A stretch of 64,000 nucleotides of DNA, from assembly GCF_003002875.1 (NCBI RefSeq), contig NZ_PVTH01000004.1, forward strand, positions 372,001 through 436,000, written 5' to 3'. The notes under the pieces were generated by a model. The model searched no databases and was not told the DNA's origin. It was given only the letters and a program-made list of their open reading frames with translations. The position numbers and the translations under genes are program-made. The DNA is from Arcticibacter pallidicorallinus (GTDB lineage: Bacteria; Bacteroidota; Bacteroidia; Sphingobacteriales; Sphingobacteriaceae). This document shows, piece by piece, positions 19,667 through 29,126 of the stretch. The number at the start of each line of letters is the position of its first letter. The stretch's first letter is position 1.

Positions 19667-19945
19667 TTAGCTTTCAGATTCATCTTCATTAAAGGTTATG
19701 CTCCTGGGATGAGGAATTCGTGATTCAATGTAGTCTGCCAGCAGATCCAACAGCTCCTCATCGAGTCCGGCTGCGTTCTGACAGACATGTAAATAGTTCT
19801 GCCTGTCCGGTTCAAAACTGGCTACGTAGGTACCATCTTTATAAACCCGGTATTTGCATCGTTCATCGTCATAGTGCGGATATTCACCAACCTCGAACTC
19901 ATGTATTTTCTCCGCATAGTCGACTTTAATTGAGAAGTTTTCCAT
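19667..19945 (-). CDS. Small conserved protein of unknown function
   Basis: A 92-residue acidic soluble protein convergent with the preceding gene (4 bp gap). It has a beta-rich core (FSIKVDYAEKIHEFEVGEYP, CKYRVYKDGTYVASFEPD) followed by a helix (LDEELLDLLADYIES). No signal peptide or membrane segment is seen. Similar small proteins appear to be common in Sphingobacteriaceae, but I do not know a function. Confidence 0.6.
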   Translation of the reverse strand: MENFSIKVDYAEKIHEFEVGEYPHYDDERCKYRVYKDGTYVASFEPDRQNYLHVCQNAAGLDEELLDLLADYIESRIPHPRSITFNEDESES

Positions 19946-20058
19946 GCAGATAAAACGACGTTGCTAACGTATTGTTTAGGGCCGAAGTAACTCCGAAGCG
20001 CTTTTTATCCGCTATCTTCGCAAAGCCTAAATCATTAGTGGCAAGCACAACAGACCGT

Positions 20059-20487
20059 ATGAAACCAATAAATAAAATACACACGACAAACTACTTTGAC
20101 ACATTTATTGAAGTAGCTGATGACTGTAAAGTTTCGGCAGGACGAATCCCCGAAGTTAAGAATGACAAAAAAACTGTCGCTTCCATGCAATTTGAACTCT
20201 TATCTAAAAATCCTTACAAATACACTTCTGACGACGTTTTATTTCAAGTGTTTGCCGAAAAAAATGAAGTAACGGAAAGCGACTACAAGTCTGCAAGGGA
20301 GCACTTTTTTTCAAAAGGACAACCCTGTTTCCGAGCTTCGCCACTAACCAAACAATTTGGGTGGGGTGTTCATTGCGACAAAAACGGAAAAGTTGCACTT
20401 TGCGGAATGGAGACAGATAAATATAAAAGCTTCGTTGCTGACCCAACAATAAAAAAAGTAAAAGCAATGCGGACGTCAAAAAAATGA
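20059..20487 (+). CDS. DUF6157 family protein
   Basis: A 142-residue soluble protein. The frame is open from 19972, but I prefer the ATG at 20059 because the family begins near KIHTTNYFDTFIEVADDC. Conserved-looking blocks: NPYKYTSDDVLFQVFAEKN, KGQPCFRASPLTKQFGWG and KVALCGMETDKY, ending with KKVKAMRTSKK. This fits the DUF6157 family as I remember it, for which no biochemical role is established. It is divergent from the small gene at 19667 and is the last intact gene before the AT-rich island. Confidence 0.8.
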   Translation: MKPINKIHTTNYFDTFIEVADDCKVSAGRIPEVKNDKKTVASMQFELLSKNPYKYTSDDVLFQVFAEKNEVTESDYKSAREHFFSKGQPCFRASPLTKQFGWGVHCDKNGKVALCGMETDKYKSFVADPTIKKVKAMRTSKK

Positions 20488-20819
20488 CGGAGTAAACAAG
20501 TTCACGCCAGTATCTTTTATAGACCTATAGTTTTGGATTCTTGCTTTCGCTAATCTCATTGTTACTTGGTTTATATGGTTAGAAATTAATTGTCTATCAG
20601 TGAAATACCTACTCTAACAGTATGCGGCTTAAAATATTTTTTTTATTTCGGCAATATTGGCAGTAATTATAGAGGTATTACAAACACTAACTCTCTTCAA
20701 CTGCACTAATATCTTTTAACTTTAAACATCTACTAGCAATAAAGGAGATAAAAGTCTCCAAGATAAAGTGATGCCTTACGATCAGATGCCTAATTCAATT
20801 CATTAGAACGCGTATTGAG
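20488..20819. other. AT-rich gap at the left edge of the decayed island
   Basis: About 330 bp with no gene I can support, very AT-rich. I looked for a copy of the tRNA-His 3' end (which would mark a left attachment site) and for terminal inverted repeats and saw neither. It probably contains the left boundary of the island holding the helicase and recombinase. Confidence 0.4.
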
Positions 20820-23800
20820 CTAGCTTGTATAGACTTGCAAATGAACATTACCGACAGTATGTAAATAATGCGCCGTTGTTCCTAGTATCTGAAGTATATC
20901 CGCAGATGCCCCCGCTTTAGCCAAGCCTGGTTGTACGATGTTTATATGAAAGCGAAGTTCTTTAGTCCATTTGGCTGCATTAAGCAAATATTCCATTTCA
21001 TCCTCTGTGCCTTTTACCAACCTCGGACACTGCTGTCCATTCCGTGTCTTCATCTTTCGCTTGAACAAGTGCTCAAAAAATTCCTTGCCTGGACGATACT
21101 TCCAGTTCAGAGATTTCTGTGCCTGTCCACAGACTTGATAAAAATTTTCAATGTTGTTTCCGATCTGACCATTTCTGGCATATTTCAAATGATAAAGGTG
21201 AATGTCGATATGATTCGCAGAATCATTGATACCGATAATATCAGCAATTTCGCCACTACCATCGTCATCATAGATTATTTCATATTGGTTCCTGATCTGT
21301 TCAATAAACTTATACTGAATAGAATCCTGCAAATATGGGTGAATTCCCTGCGATTCATGTGAGAGATTTACACCAGGCCACTGTTGACTGATGATTTGAT
21401 CCAATGGAATATGATCTGCATGCTTCCTCAGTTTCACATATTGGTTTTGCATAAGTTGACTACCATCTGCAAACCAGAAAAGTGGTGTCATATCCTTAAG
21501 ATAGTCAACCAATTGCTCAGTTTTCGAACCGCTAATGATCTCTGCAGGGATGTTACCTATTTGTAGTATGTCAAAACTCGGTACAGGCTCTCCATTTAAT
21601 TGCGCTACTCCGAGCACCAACTCAAATTCAACGGTATGTAACTCACTGGAGATAGAAAAGCGGAGATGGTCGCCTTGATGATCAACTATATCTATATTTA
21701 ACTCCCAAAGATATGATCTAATCCCATTTAAATATATTTGATATCTGCTCTCCGAAAACTTGTACATTTCGGGATTCCAGTCCACTGCAATAGGTGTGAC
21801 AATTGGTTTGGAGGTAATAGTTTCAACTTGTAGTGTATGCTCCAATACTGTATTAGGGTTAATATCAGCGTTATTGATAATATCTCCCACAGTTCTACAC
21901 CAAGCAGTAAGCTCCTGGAGATTACCTCTTAGGTACGACCATACCTTTCCCTTAACTGAACATCCTAATGAGACTTTGTTTCCGTCTTTGTAACCTACCC
22001 CGAAGATGTTATTTTTGATTAGAGTACCTTGTTCAAGCATATGCAAACCATCTTGCACACCTTTTCCATAAAAGGATTGGAAGCTAATGTCACCGGGTAC
22101 ACCTTTTCTAGCACCTACATTAAACAGTGATAGTCTGTATACTTCATGAAAAATACGAAATACGTTCCTTCCGGTAATTTTTACTTGATTACCTTCAAAT
22201 ATCTCATCCACCAATGTTTCAGAAGAAAAATTCTTAATGGATGTATTGACAAAAATCCGGTTAATTTCTGGACGTAAATCCCAAAAAACCACAATCATAT
22301 CCCAAGTAAGGTCCTGAACCGTATCAAATTCCCCCCATTCAACTCTAACTACTTTACCCAAAATAATAACCAAAGTATTCTGTTCTGCGTTATAATCCGA
22401 ATACTGGTGATCATAGGTATTAAGATTATTAATGCCCTCTCTCCAATTGTTCGGATGCCAAGTATCACCATCATTTTTATAGACAATAGTACTTAGTGCT
22501 GGGCTAATGTTCTGGAACGGTATTATTGAATCTTCTAAATGATTAAATCCGTCCAAAAAGTTCTTAAAGTCTATTTGTTTTTGCTCAGCCCCTTCACTCA
22601 GCATAGGTAATAGGAGATTCCAATCGGCATCCTTTGCATAGAGCTGATCAAGTTCATCTTTAATAGGAGGATAAGCCATATTAGTAATGAAACTTGCATT
22701 TCCTAACTCATTATAACTTGTTCTTGTAAAGCGTCCAATGAATTGCAAAGTAATAGGTATACTTTGACGTTCATCGTGAATAGCACCAATCTTAAGTTCC
22801 GGAAGGTCAAATCCCTCTCCTAACATATCAACGCAGATAATGATAGAATGTTCTTTGGCTTTAATAGCCTTTATGGTGTTTTTAGTCCAGGTTTGTTATT
22901 ATGTACTACAACCGGGTTAAGATCAGCATGCGGTGAATAGTACTGGAAGACCTCTTCCGCTCTATCCTTAGTCATACATCTGGCTAATATGATGTGTGGG
23001 TATCCATTTTCGATGTCTGATCTAAGTGTAGATACTGCTTTATCAGCAATCATTTTATCTGCTTTAGAGCGGTCATATTCTCTTATTGGCAGAAATTTGA
23101 TCTCTTTATAATAACGCTGTTCCTGAGCCTTTCGAAGTGGAAAATTAAAAATAAACTTTCCCTTAAGCCTTTTCCCATCGTTCCTATAAGGCGTGGCGGT
23201 AAAAAGAAATACTTTATGCTTAGCAAAACGCGAAATAAAATCCTGCCAGGTAGTCGCTTCAGAATGATGTGCCTCATCAACATAAAGATTCGAAAATTTC
23301 TCTGACATTAACGCTTTTTGTTCTTGGGTAGCACCAGAGGCTATAGCCATCGTAGTAATGACTACATTAGATCGAGATATAAATTCTTCCAGGTCTTCAA
23401 GAGTGCTCACTCCTGAAGTTAAAATTCCCACATGTGGGTTGATGGCTTCATTCCCTACTACACCAAAGCGTTTTAATAAACCATAAGTCAGAAATTTTTC
23501 AAAAAGCTGTGTACGCAATGAATGAGAGGGAACAGTAACTAATAATTTAATTGCTGGGGTTGCAACCATTGAACAGATCATGGTTTCTGTTTTTCCAGTT
23601 CCAGTAGGCATAACTACTATACCAATATCATCACCACTATATTGGTGCGCCAGAATAGAATGTATAGCCCCAAGCTGTGGGGTACGCAGGCCATCAGTGT
23701 TATTTTCGGTATCTTCCTTAATAAAATTGAAACTCTCCGACCATGATGCAGTAACTTCTTGTGGCGTCGATTGCGTAATCGATGGGTGTTTAAGCCATTC

Positions 23801-24061
23801 TATCAAATTCAAATTCTCAGCTTCAAAATCCCTTTTTGTAGGGACCCTTGAAGATAATAACACATAGAAATGGTCTTCAGAAACAAAATCTCTATTCGTA
23901 GTAATTACAAAACGCCTATCCCCACTGTTGATTATAAACGGGTCTCTACTCTCTAAAATGCAGTTTTCAAGAACAGAGTTTTCACCGCAATATTGGATGA
24001 TCTTATTGCCTCCAGTATTATACAGTATATTGAGGACTTTTGGAAGTTTTGTATTGATCAT
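20820..24061 (-). pseudogene. Superfamily II DEAD/DEAH helicase with nuclease-like C-terminus, frameshifted
   Basis: Two adjacent reading frames are parts of one gene. The upstream part (22871-24061, 396 aa) has Walker A MPTGTGKTET (about 151-160), VDEAHH (about 261-266) and LFTATPYR. The downstream part (20820-22826, 668 aa) opens in the same motif series: MLGEGFDLPELKIG is motif V, and QFIGRFTR is motif VI with its arginine finger. In an A5 run at 22879-22883 (minus strand) one extra base would restore continuous coding (...KPGLKNTIKAIKAKEH...IIICVDMLGEG), giving about 1080 residues. Near the C-terminus EIADIIG...HLYHLKYA (about 526-550 of the second part), followed by a Gln-containing helix, resembles a PD-(D/E)XK nuclease core. 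Large helicase-nuclease proteins of this kind are typical of defence islands. It is either a pseudogene, a phase-variable gene, or a sequencing error. Confidence 0.8.
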
Positions 24062-24225
24062 GGAGCTTAAATAGATACTTACTAATATATAGATATTCTG
24101 ACACTTACAGACTGATTCAGTAAATGTAAAGCCTTATTTATGTAACACATTACGGATTCCCGTAGGATGCATGTTAAATAAATTTATACCTACTAGAGTA
24201 TTTCCCAACCCAATATATCGTAATC

Positions 24226-24242
24226 TTGCCAAGATTTGGCAA
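24226..24242. repeat. Perfect inverted repeat upstream of the recombinase
   Basis: TTGCCAA-GAT-TTGGCAA, a 7-bp dyad with 3-bp spacer, about 40 bp before the recombinase start and 165 bp upstream of the helicase start. It could be a regulator operator or a recombinase-binding site for the divergent pair. No second copy was noticed elsewhere in the island. Confidence 0.35.
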
Positions 24243-24281
24243 ATGCCCATCGCTGTATAATCATTGCAAGAAAATTAAATT

Positions 24282-25831
24282 ATGAAAACAGCAATTTTAT
24301 ACCTCCGTGTAAGTACAGATGAACAGGGATTGAGGGGTTATTCATTAAGAGCTCAGCAGGAGATGTAAGTAACTACTGCAAACTGCATGGCATTAGCATT
24401 TTAAAAATTTTCACAGAAGACCATTCTGCAAAATCCTTCAAACGACCAGAATGGATGAAGCTCACTACCTATTTGCGTAAACACCTGTCGGATTTCCTCC
24501 TCTTTACAAAATGAGATAGATTTAGCCGCAATACCTGTGATACTTATCAGGTGTTGGCAAACCTAAAAAGGATGGGAACTAACCCACAGGCAGTAGAGCA
24601 GCCATTGGATTTAAATGTTCCTGAGAACAAATTAATGCTTGCATTGTACTTGGCTATACCGGAAATCGAAAATGATCGACGAAGCCTTAATACTCAAATG
24701 GGCATGAGGAGGGCCAAAAAGGAGGGAAATTGGTCTGGCAGGGCACCATTGGGATATAAAAACAAGACATACGAAGACGGCAAGAAATATATTGCACCAG
24801 AGGAGCCATACGCTTCCGCCATCAGGTGGGCGTTTCAAGAGCTTTCTTTAGGTATGTCTTCAATGGCGGAAGTTCATAGAAAGGCGTTTAAACTTGGCCT
24901 TACCTGTAGCATCAATAACTTTCATTCGCTTGTACGAAATTGGATCTATTGTGGAAAAATCAGGGTTCGCGAAATAGATGGAGAAGAAGAACACATCATA
25001 AAAGGGCTGCATGAACCATTGATAACCGAAAGGCTCTTTGACAAAGTTCAAAATGTATTGAAAGGAGATGTTAAACCTAAAAAATCTGCAATTGCTACGC
25101 CAGAAGATCTACCGCTTCGAGGTTTTTTGAGATGCCCTAATTGCCACAGAATGCTTACAGGAAGTGCATCTAAGGGTCGTAAAACTTATGTTGCTTATTA
25201 CCATTGTAAATCGCCATGCAAAGTAAGGTTCAATGCCAATCAGGTAAACCAGAATTTCATCAAAGAATTAAAACTCTTCAGGATTGCCAAAAGAGATCAG
25301 CCAAAATTCTTACAAGAAATTATAAGCACTTATAACGAAGTGAGAAAAACGGCTTCCGCCATGAGACAGGACTATATAGATGAATTGCATATACTAGACT
25401 ATCAGAGTATTAATGCTAGAGAACTTTTGCTCGCCGGAAAGATCGAACCATCTGATTTTAAAAACCTAAAAATGCATTATGACAGCAAAGTACGAGCAAT
25501 AAATCTTAAGCTAACAGCACTTAAAGAGCGATTTGAACCTAAAATCAATATTCAACCTCTGGTGATCAATGCGATAAAAACGCTCTGTTATCTTCCTCGT
25601 CTTTATCAAACAGCCACGATTGAAGACAAAAGATACCTAGTAGAGACAATTTTTATTGGAATGTTAATTTATGACAAAGATGGGTATCGAACCATGAATA
25701 TTAACTCGATTGCAGAGATAACCTATCTGGAAACAAAGAGTTACGGGCAAAAAAAAATGGGGCAAAAATCTCGTTTAAAGACTTTGCCCCATAAAGGGTG
25801 GAATATGGGGCTCGAACCCACGACCTCCTGA
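24282..25831 (+). pseudogene. Large serine recombinase, inactivated
   Basis: The N-terminus (MKTAILYLRVSTDEQGLRG, catalytic Ser in RVST) reads into TAA at 24366-24368 after SLRAQQEM; one missing base there shifts the frame. The second frame continues as SNYCKLHGISILK... up to an in-frame TGA at 24512-24514, exactly where the family has Trp (FTK-stop-DRFSRN). After that it is open for over 420 codons: the Recombinase domain (RRAKKEGNWSGRAPLGYKN), a zinc ribbon (LRCPNCHRMLTGS...YHCKSPCKVRF) and a coiled-coil segment. The 3' end of the frame runs through the tRNA-His terminator and into the tRNA, so the natural C-terminus has probably been lost. Two independent lesions argue for true decay. It was probably the integrase of the element that carried the helicase. 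Confidence 0.88.
25749..25792 (-). terminator. Rho-independent terminator of tRNA-His
   Basis: On the minus strand, directly downstream of the tRNA: stem ATGGGGCAAA (25783-25792 read in reverse) pairing with TTTGCCCCAT (25757-25766), followed by a T-run of about eight (25749-25756). It lies inside the open frame that ends the recombinase remnant, which shows that the frame's last codons are not original coding sequence. Confidence 0.88.
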
Positions 25832-25871
25832 ACCACAATCAGGCGCTCTAACCGACTGAGCTAAAACCACC
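25797..25871 (-). tRNA. tRNA-His (GTG anticodon)
   Basis: Minus-strand cloverleaf: D-arm GCTC/GAGC, anticodon stem CCTGA/TCAGG with loop TTGTGGT (anticodon GTG), and T-arm GTGGG-TTCGAGC-CCCAT. The extra 5' G (G-1, base 25871) opposite C73 (25797) is the identity mark of tRNA-His. CCA is not encoded. The acceptor stem is imperfect: 5' GTGGTTT against 3' ATTCCAC leaves U-U oppositions at positions 5-68 and 6-67. A strong terminator follows its 3' end, and the recombinase remnant abuts on that side. Confidence 0.93.
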
Positions 25872-26040
25872 GTGCTTTATTATGCTGCAAAAATAACTCA
25901 AAAATCACATTATGCAAATTTTAAATTTACTATTTCATTAACTCCCTAATTCTGAACGCAATGATTTTAAACCTTCTCTCCCTTCCCCACTATTCTCCTT
26001 TATCTTGCTATTTTTGCCAGCTCTAAAACCCCTCTGCAAC

Positions 26041-26499
26041 ATGATCGAGATCTTTACTGACGGTGCTTCTAGTGGTAACCCCGGACCGGGAGGCTACGGT
26101 GTGGTGCTCAGATCAGGCCCTCACTACAAGGAACTGTCGGCAGGTTTCAGGAAAACAACCAATAACAGGATGGAGCTTTTGGCGGTTATTGTGGGACTGG
26201 AAGCGCTGACTAAGCCGGGACAAGAGGTTGTCATCTACTCCGACTCCAAATATGTTGTCGATGCGGTAGAGAAGAGATGGGTGTTTGGTTGGGTGAGCAA
26301 GGGCTTCGCAGGCAAGAAAAACAAAGACCTGTGGATGCGCTTCCTGCAGATATACAAGCAGCATAAAGTACGCTTTCAGTGGGTTAAGGGCCACGCCGGA
26401 CATCCTGAAAACGAACGCTGCGACCGTTTGGCGGTCGCAGCAGCTCAACAAAAAGATAAATTATTAGTAGATACCTTTTTCGAGGCAGAGGCATTATAA
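26041..26499 (+). CDS. rnhA: Ribonuclease HI
   Basis: Removes RNA from RNA-DNA hybrids. Starting at the ATG at 26041 ([18 protein letters not shown]) gives 152 residues, matching bacterial RNase HI; the frame is open 36 bases further up, but that leader does not match the family. Catalytic acidic residues: Asp in FTDGA, Glu in NNRMELLA, Asp in YSDSKYV, and the last Asp in ERCDRLA, with the basic handle region [21 protein letters not shown] and the WVKGHAGH histidine loop present. It converges on fbp with a 6-bp overlap of the two stop regions. Confidence 0.95.
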   Translation: MIEIFTDGASSGNPGPGGYGVVLRSGPHYKELSAGFRKTTNNRMELLAVIVGLEALTKPGQEVVIYSDSKYVVDAVEKRWVFGWVSKGFAGKKNKDLWMRFLQIYKQHKVRFQWVKGHAGHPENERCDRLAVAAAQQKDKLLVDTFFEAEAL

Positions 26500-27537
26500 T
26501 TCTGAGCTTTCGACTTCTTTGGGAGCTAGTTCCGGACAATATTCCCGCATAAACTCTTCCACTTTAAGCACCATGTTCTCTGATCCCAGGAATATGGGCG
26601 AACGCTGATGAAGCGATTCGACTTCCGTGTCCAGAATTCGCTTAAAGCCGTTTGTAGCCCGTCCTCCGGCCTGCTCAATAATAAAAGCCATTGGATTTCC
26701 TTCATACACCAGCCTCAACTTCCCGTTTGGCGCACTCGCCGTACTCGGATAGATGAATATACCTCCTTTGAGCAGATTGCGATGTAAGTCGGCAACCATC
26801 GAACCTATATAGCGCGAAGAATATGGCCTGTTTGTCGAAGCGTCTTCTTCCTGACAGTATTTAAGATACTTTTTCACACCTTGAGGAAAATGAACATAGT
26901 TTCCTTCATTTAGTGAATAGATATAGCCGTCCTTTGGCATGCTCATATCCGGATGGGAAAGACAAAACTCGCCAATAGAAGGATCGAGTGTAAAGCCGTT
27001 AACGCCTTTTCCTGTGGTGTAGACCAACATCGTTGACGATCCATAAACGACATAGCCGGCAGCAACCTGCTCCGTACCGTTCTGAAGTGCATCTTTAAGC
27101 TGCGCCGGTCCATCTGTAGAAAGCCTGCGATAAATAGAAAAAATGGTTCCTACAGAAACATTAACATCAATGTTGGATGAGCCGTCTAAAGGGTCGATTG
27201 CGACAATGTACTTGGCATTGGGAGATACTTCCGAATTGATGTAGATAGGTTCATCATTTTCTTCGGAAACTACAATACAGCACTCCCCGCCTACTGTAAG
27301 CGCAGAGATAAACTGCTCATTAGCGAACACGTCAAGCTTTTTCTGCGACTCGCCGTGACTGTTCTGAGTACCTACTTCACCAAGAATGTCTACCAGACCT
27401 GCTTTATTTACCTCACGATTCACAATTTTTGAGGCAATTCCAATATCCCTTAACAGGCGGGACAGCTCACCCTTTGCATAGGGAAAGTCTTTTTGTTTTT
27501 CAATAATAAACTGGCCTAACGTTTTAACTACCGACAT
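26494..27537 (-). CDS. fbp: Class I fructose-1,6-bisphosphatase
   Basis: Gluconeogenic enzyme hydrolysing fructose 1,6-bisphosphate to fructose 6-phosphate; 347 residues, cytoplasmic. Metal-site motif [21 protein letters not shown] (about residues 117-137), upstream acidic [25 protein letters not shown], and the C-terminal [21 protein letters not shown] with substrate-binding Lys/Arg/Tyr. Length and motifs are typical of class I enzymes. It is read convergently to rnhA, and its upstream neighbour in the same direction is the phosphoesterase 19 bp away, so a three-gene unit with trmN6 is likely. Confidence 0.96.
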   Translation of the reverse strand: MSVVKTLGQFIIEKQKDFPYAKGELSRLLRDIGIASKIVNREVNKAGLVDILGEVGTQNSHGESQKKLDVFANEQFISALTVGGECCIVVSEENDEPIYINSEVSPNAKYIVAIDPLDGSSNIDVNVSVGTIFSIYRRLSTDGPAQLKDALQNGTEQVAAGYVVYGSSTMLVYTTGKGVNGFTLDPSIGEFCLSHPDMSMPKDGYIYSLNEGNYVHFPQGVKKYLKYCQEEDASTNRPYSSRYIGSMVADLHRNLLKGGIFIYPSTASAPNGKLRLVYEGNPMAFIIEQAGGRATNGFKRILDTEVESLHQRSPIFLGSENMVLKVEEFMREYCPELAPKEVESSEL

Positions 27538-27556
27538 ACTTAGTGTATTTTATACA

Positions 27557-28051
27557 TTATCTATTTCCTAATTCTATGATCTCTAAGTTAGAAATATTTT
27601 CCTCAGAAACGCTGAATCTTAACATAGAACGCACTTTATGCCATCCTTGTTTTCCCGCAGCACCGGGATTTAAGTGTAAAGTACCGATCTTTTTATCAAA
27701 GATAACTTTTAGGATATGGGAGTGTCCGCAGATGAAAAGTTTGGGAGGATTATTGTATAATTCTGTGCGGATCCTTGCGTCATATTTTCCCGGATACCCA
27801 CCAATGTGCGTCATCCACACATCCACACCCTCACACATAAAACGCAGATCCAGCGGGTGACAAATCCGCACATCCTTACCATCAATATTCCCGTAAACTC
27901 CCCGAAGTGGCTTAAAAGCCGCCAATTTATCAGCAAGTTCAATGTTGCCAAAATCACCCGCATGCCAAATTTCGTCGCACTGATCGAAATGTTTAAAAAC
28001 CGCATCATCCAGAAACCCGTGGGTATCTGAAAGTAGTCCGATCCGTTTCAT
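27557..28051 (-). CDS. YfcE/MJ0936-type metallophosphoesterase
   Basis: A 164-residue calcineurin-like phosphodiesterase of the small YfcE group. Metal ligands are visible in order: LLSDTHG (Asp, His), HAGDFGN (Asp), YGNID (Asn), MTHIG (His) and CGHSHI (Gly-His-x-His). It has no signal peptide, so it acts in the cytoplasm. The natural substrate of this family is unsettled; phosphodiesters are cleaved in vitro. It lies between trmN6 (9 bp) and fbp (19 bp). Confidence 0.9.
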   Translation of the reverse strand: MKRIGLLSDTHGFLDDAVFKHFDQCDEIWHAGDFGNIELADKLAAFKPLRGVYGNIDGKDVRICHPLDLRFMCEGVDVWMTHIGGYPGKYDARIRTELYNNPPKLFICGHSHILKVIFDKKIGTLHLNPGAAGKQGWHKVRSMLRFSVSEENISNLEIIELGNR

Positions 28052-28060
28052 ATTATGATT

Positions 28061-28774
28061 CTAAAAAATGATTAAAAAGTCGCGAAGCAGCTCCTTATAT
28101 GCTTTTGTATATATTTTTGGTGCCTCATAAATAATCAATGAGGCTGTATCTTTTTTTTTCTGCTTCCTGGAAAAAACAAGGACCTCCCGGTGTGGTAAGT
28201 CGGCTTCGAAAGATTTAACTTCCGTACTTCCTGTTAGATGAAAACCCATGCTTACCGCAATGTTCCTGGTTTTATCGGCTGCTTCTGTAGGTAATATCAG
28301 CCATAGTTCTCCTTCCAAACGAAGATGTTTTTCTGCAAACTGCATCAAGGCGTCAAAGAACCCTTCTTCCGCATGCCTGGCCAGCTTCTTCTGGTGATCA
28401 GGGTTTTTTAGCGAGTTCAGGAAAAAAGGCGGATTGCTCACAATCATGTTGTACGCCGGAGCTTCCGGCTGTGTGCTATAGTCCTGAAAGGAACCTTCTA
28501 TCAGGCACAGCCGATCGGCGAAGGGCGACGATACGAAGTTTCCCCGCGCGGCCTCTGCTGCGGAAGGATCTATTTCGACGGCGTCGACTTTGGACTTCGG
28601 AAAACGCTGCGCCAGCATAAGCGAAATAACGCCAGTCCCCGCCCCGATATCCAGAATCCTTTCCGGCCCTGGTACTGTAGCCAGGGCTCCTAGCAATACT
28701 CCGTCGGTGTTGATTTTCATGCCGCAACCGGATTGGTCGACACTGAATTGTTTAAAGCGGAAGATGTTCTTCAT
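28061..28774 (-). CDS. trmN6: tRNA1(Val) adenine-37 N6-methyltransferase
   Basis: SAM-dependent methyltransferase of the YfiC/TrmN6 family, 237 residues. It contains the SAM-binding loop LDIGAGTGVISLMLAQRFP (about 41-59), the acidic VDAVEIDP turn, and the N6-adenine catalytic motif SNPPFF (about 113-118). The N-terminal FRFKQFSVDQSGCGMKINTDGVLLGA is diagnostic of YfiC. The expected substrate is A37 of tRNA-Val. It is the first gene of the unit running into the phosphoesterase and fbp. Confidence 0.9.
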   Translation of the reverse strand: MKNIFRFKQFSVDQSGCGMKINTDGVLLGALATVPGPERILDIGAGTGVISLMLAQRFPKSKVDAVEIDPSAAEAARGNFVSSPFADRLCLIEGSFQDYSTQPEAPAYNMIVSNPPFFLNSLKNPDHQKKLARHAEEGFFDALMQFAEKHLRLEGELWLILPTEAADKTRNIAVSMGFHLTGSTEVKSFEADLPHREVLVFSRKQKKKDTASLIIYEAPKIYTKAYKELLRDFLIIF

Positions 28775-29126
28775 CTATTTCTGGTGAACTTGCCGGTACA
28801 GACTGATCTCCAAATGTAAGAATTTCTATAATTGATGATCAGCCCCCTTAAAGAAAACCGGTCATCCGAACGGACAAAGAACAAGCCAGCAGAAACGTTT
28901 CTGATGCGAACCCACGCTTACCGCAAGTTTTTTAGATAATAGTGACTATTTTGAGTTGAATTTTACATTAACCCCTCCTAAACCCGACAAACCGACATTA
29001 ACGCATACCTTTTGTCATACAACATCATTAATTTCATATTTTATTAGTTTTTTAGCTAGATTATATAAATATTTGAGCCCAACACGAATATTTTATTTAA
29101 ATATTTTTAAAAAACAACATTAAATC
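28775..29126. other. Divergent promoter region trmN6 / glnN
   Basis: About 350 bp, strongly AT-rich toward glnN. It must contain the glnN promoter. The best -7-like octamer I see is AATATTTG around 29070-29077 (one mismatch to TAnnTTTG) with no good -33 box, so I do not assign it. No ORF or RNA gene is visible. Confidence 0.4.

Noticed and set aside
22871-22883. Programmed ribosomal frameshift in the helicase
   Set aside because: The A-run is short and I see no stimulatory hairpin; mutation, phase variation or sequencing error are simpler.
20488-25800. A complete integrative element flanked by direct repeats of the tRNA-His 3' end
   Set aside because: I found no copy of the tRNA 3' segment in the left gap or between helicase and recombinase, so element ends cannot be given.
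25795-25831. Coding end GWNMGLEPTTS of the recombinase frame
   Set aside because: This is a translation of the antisense of tRNA-His and its terminator; such peptides are classic artefacts of reading through tRNA genes.
29060-29080. glnN promoter at AATATTTG
   Set aside because: One mismatch in the -7 box and no -33 element; too weak to annotate in AT-rich DNA.
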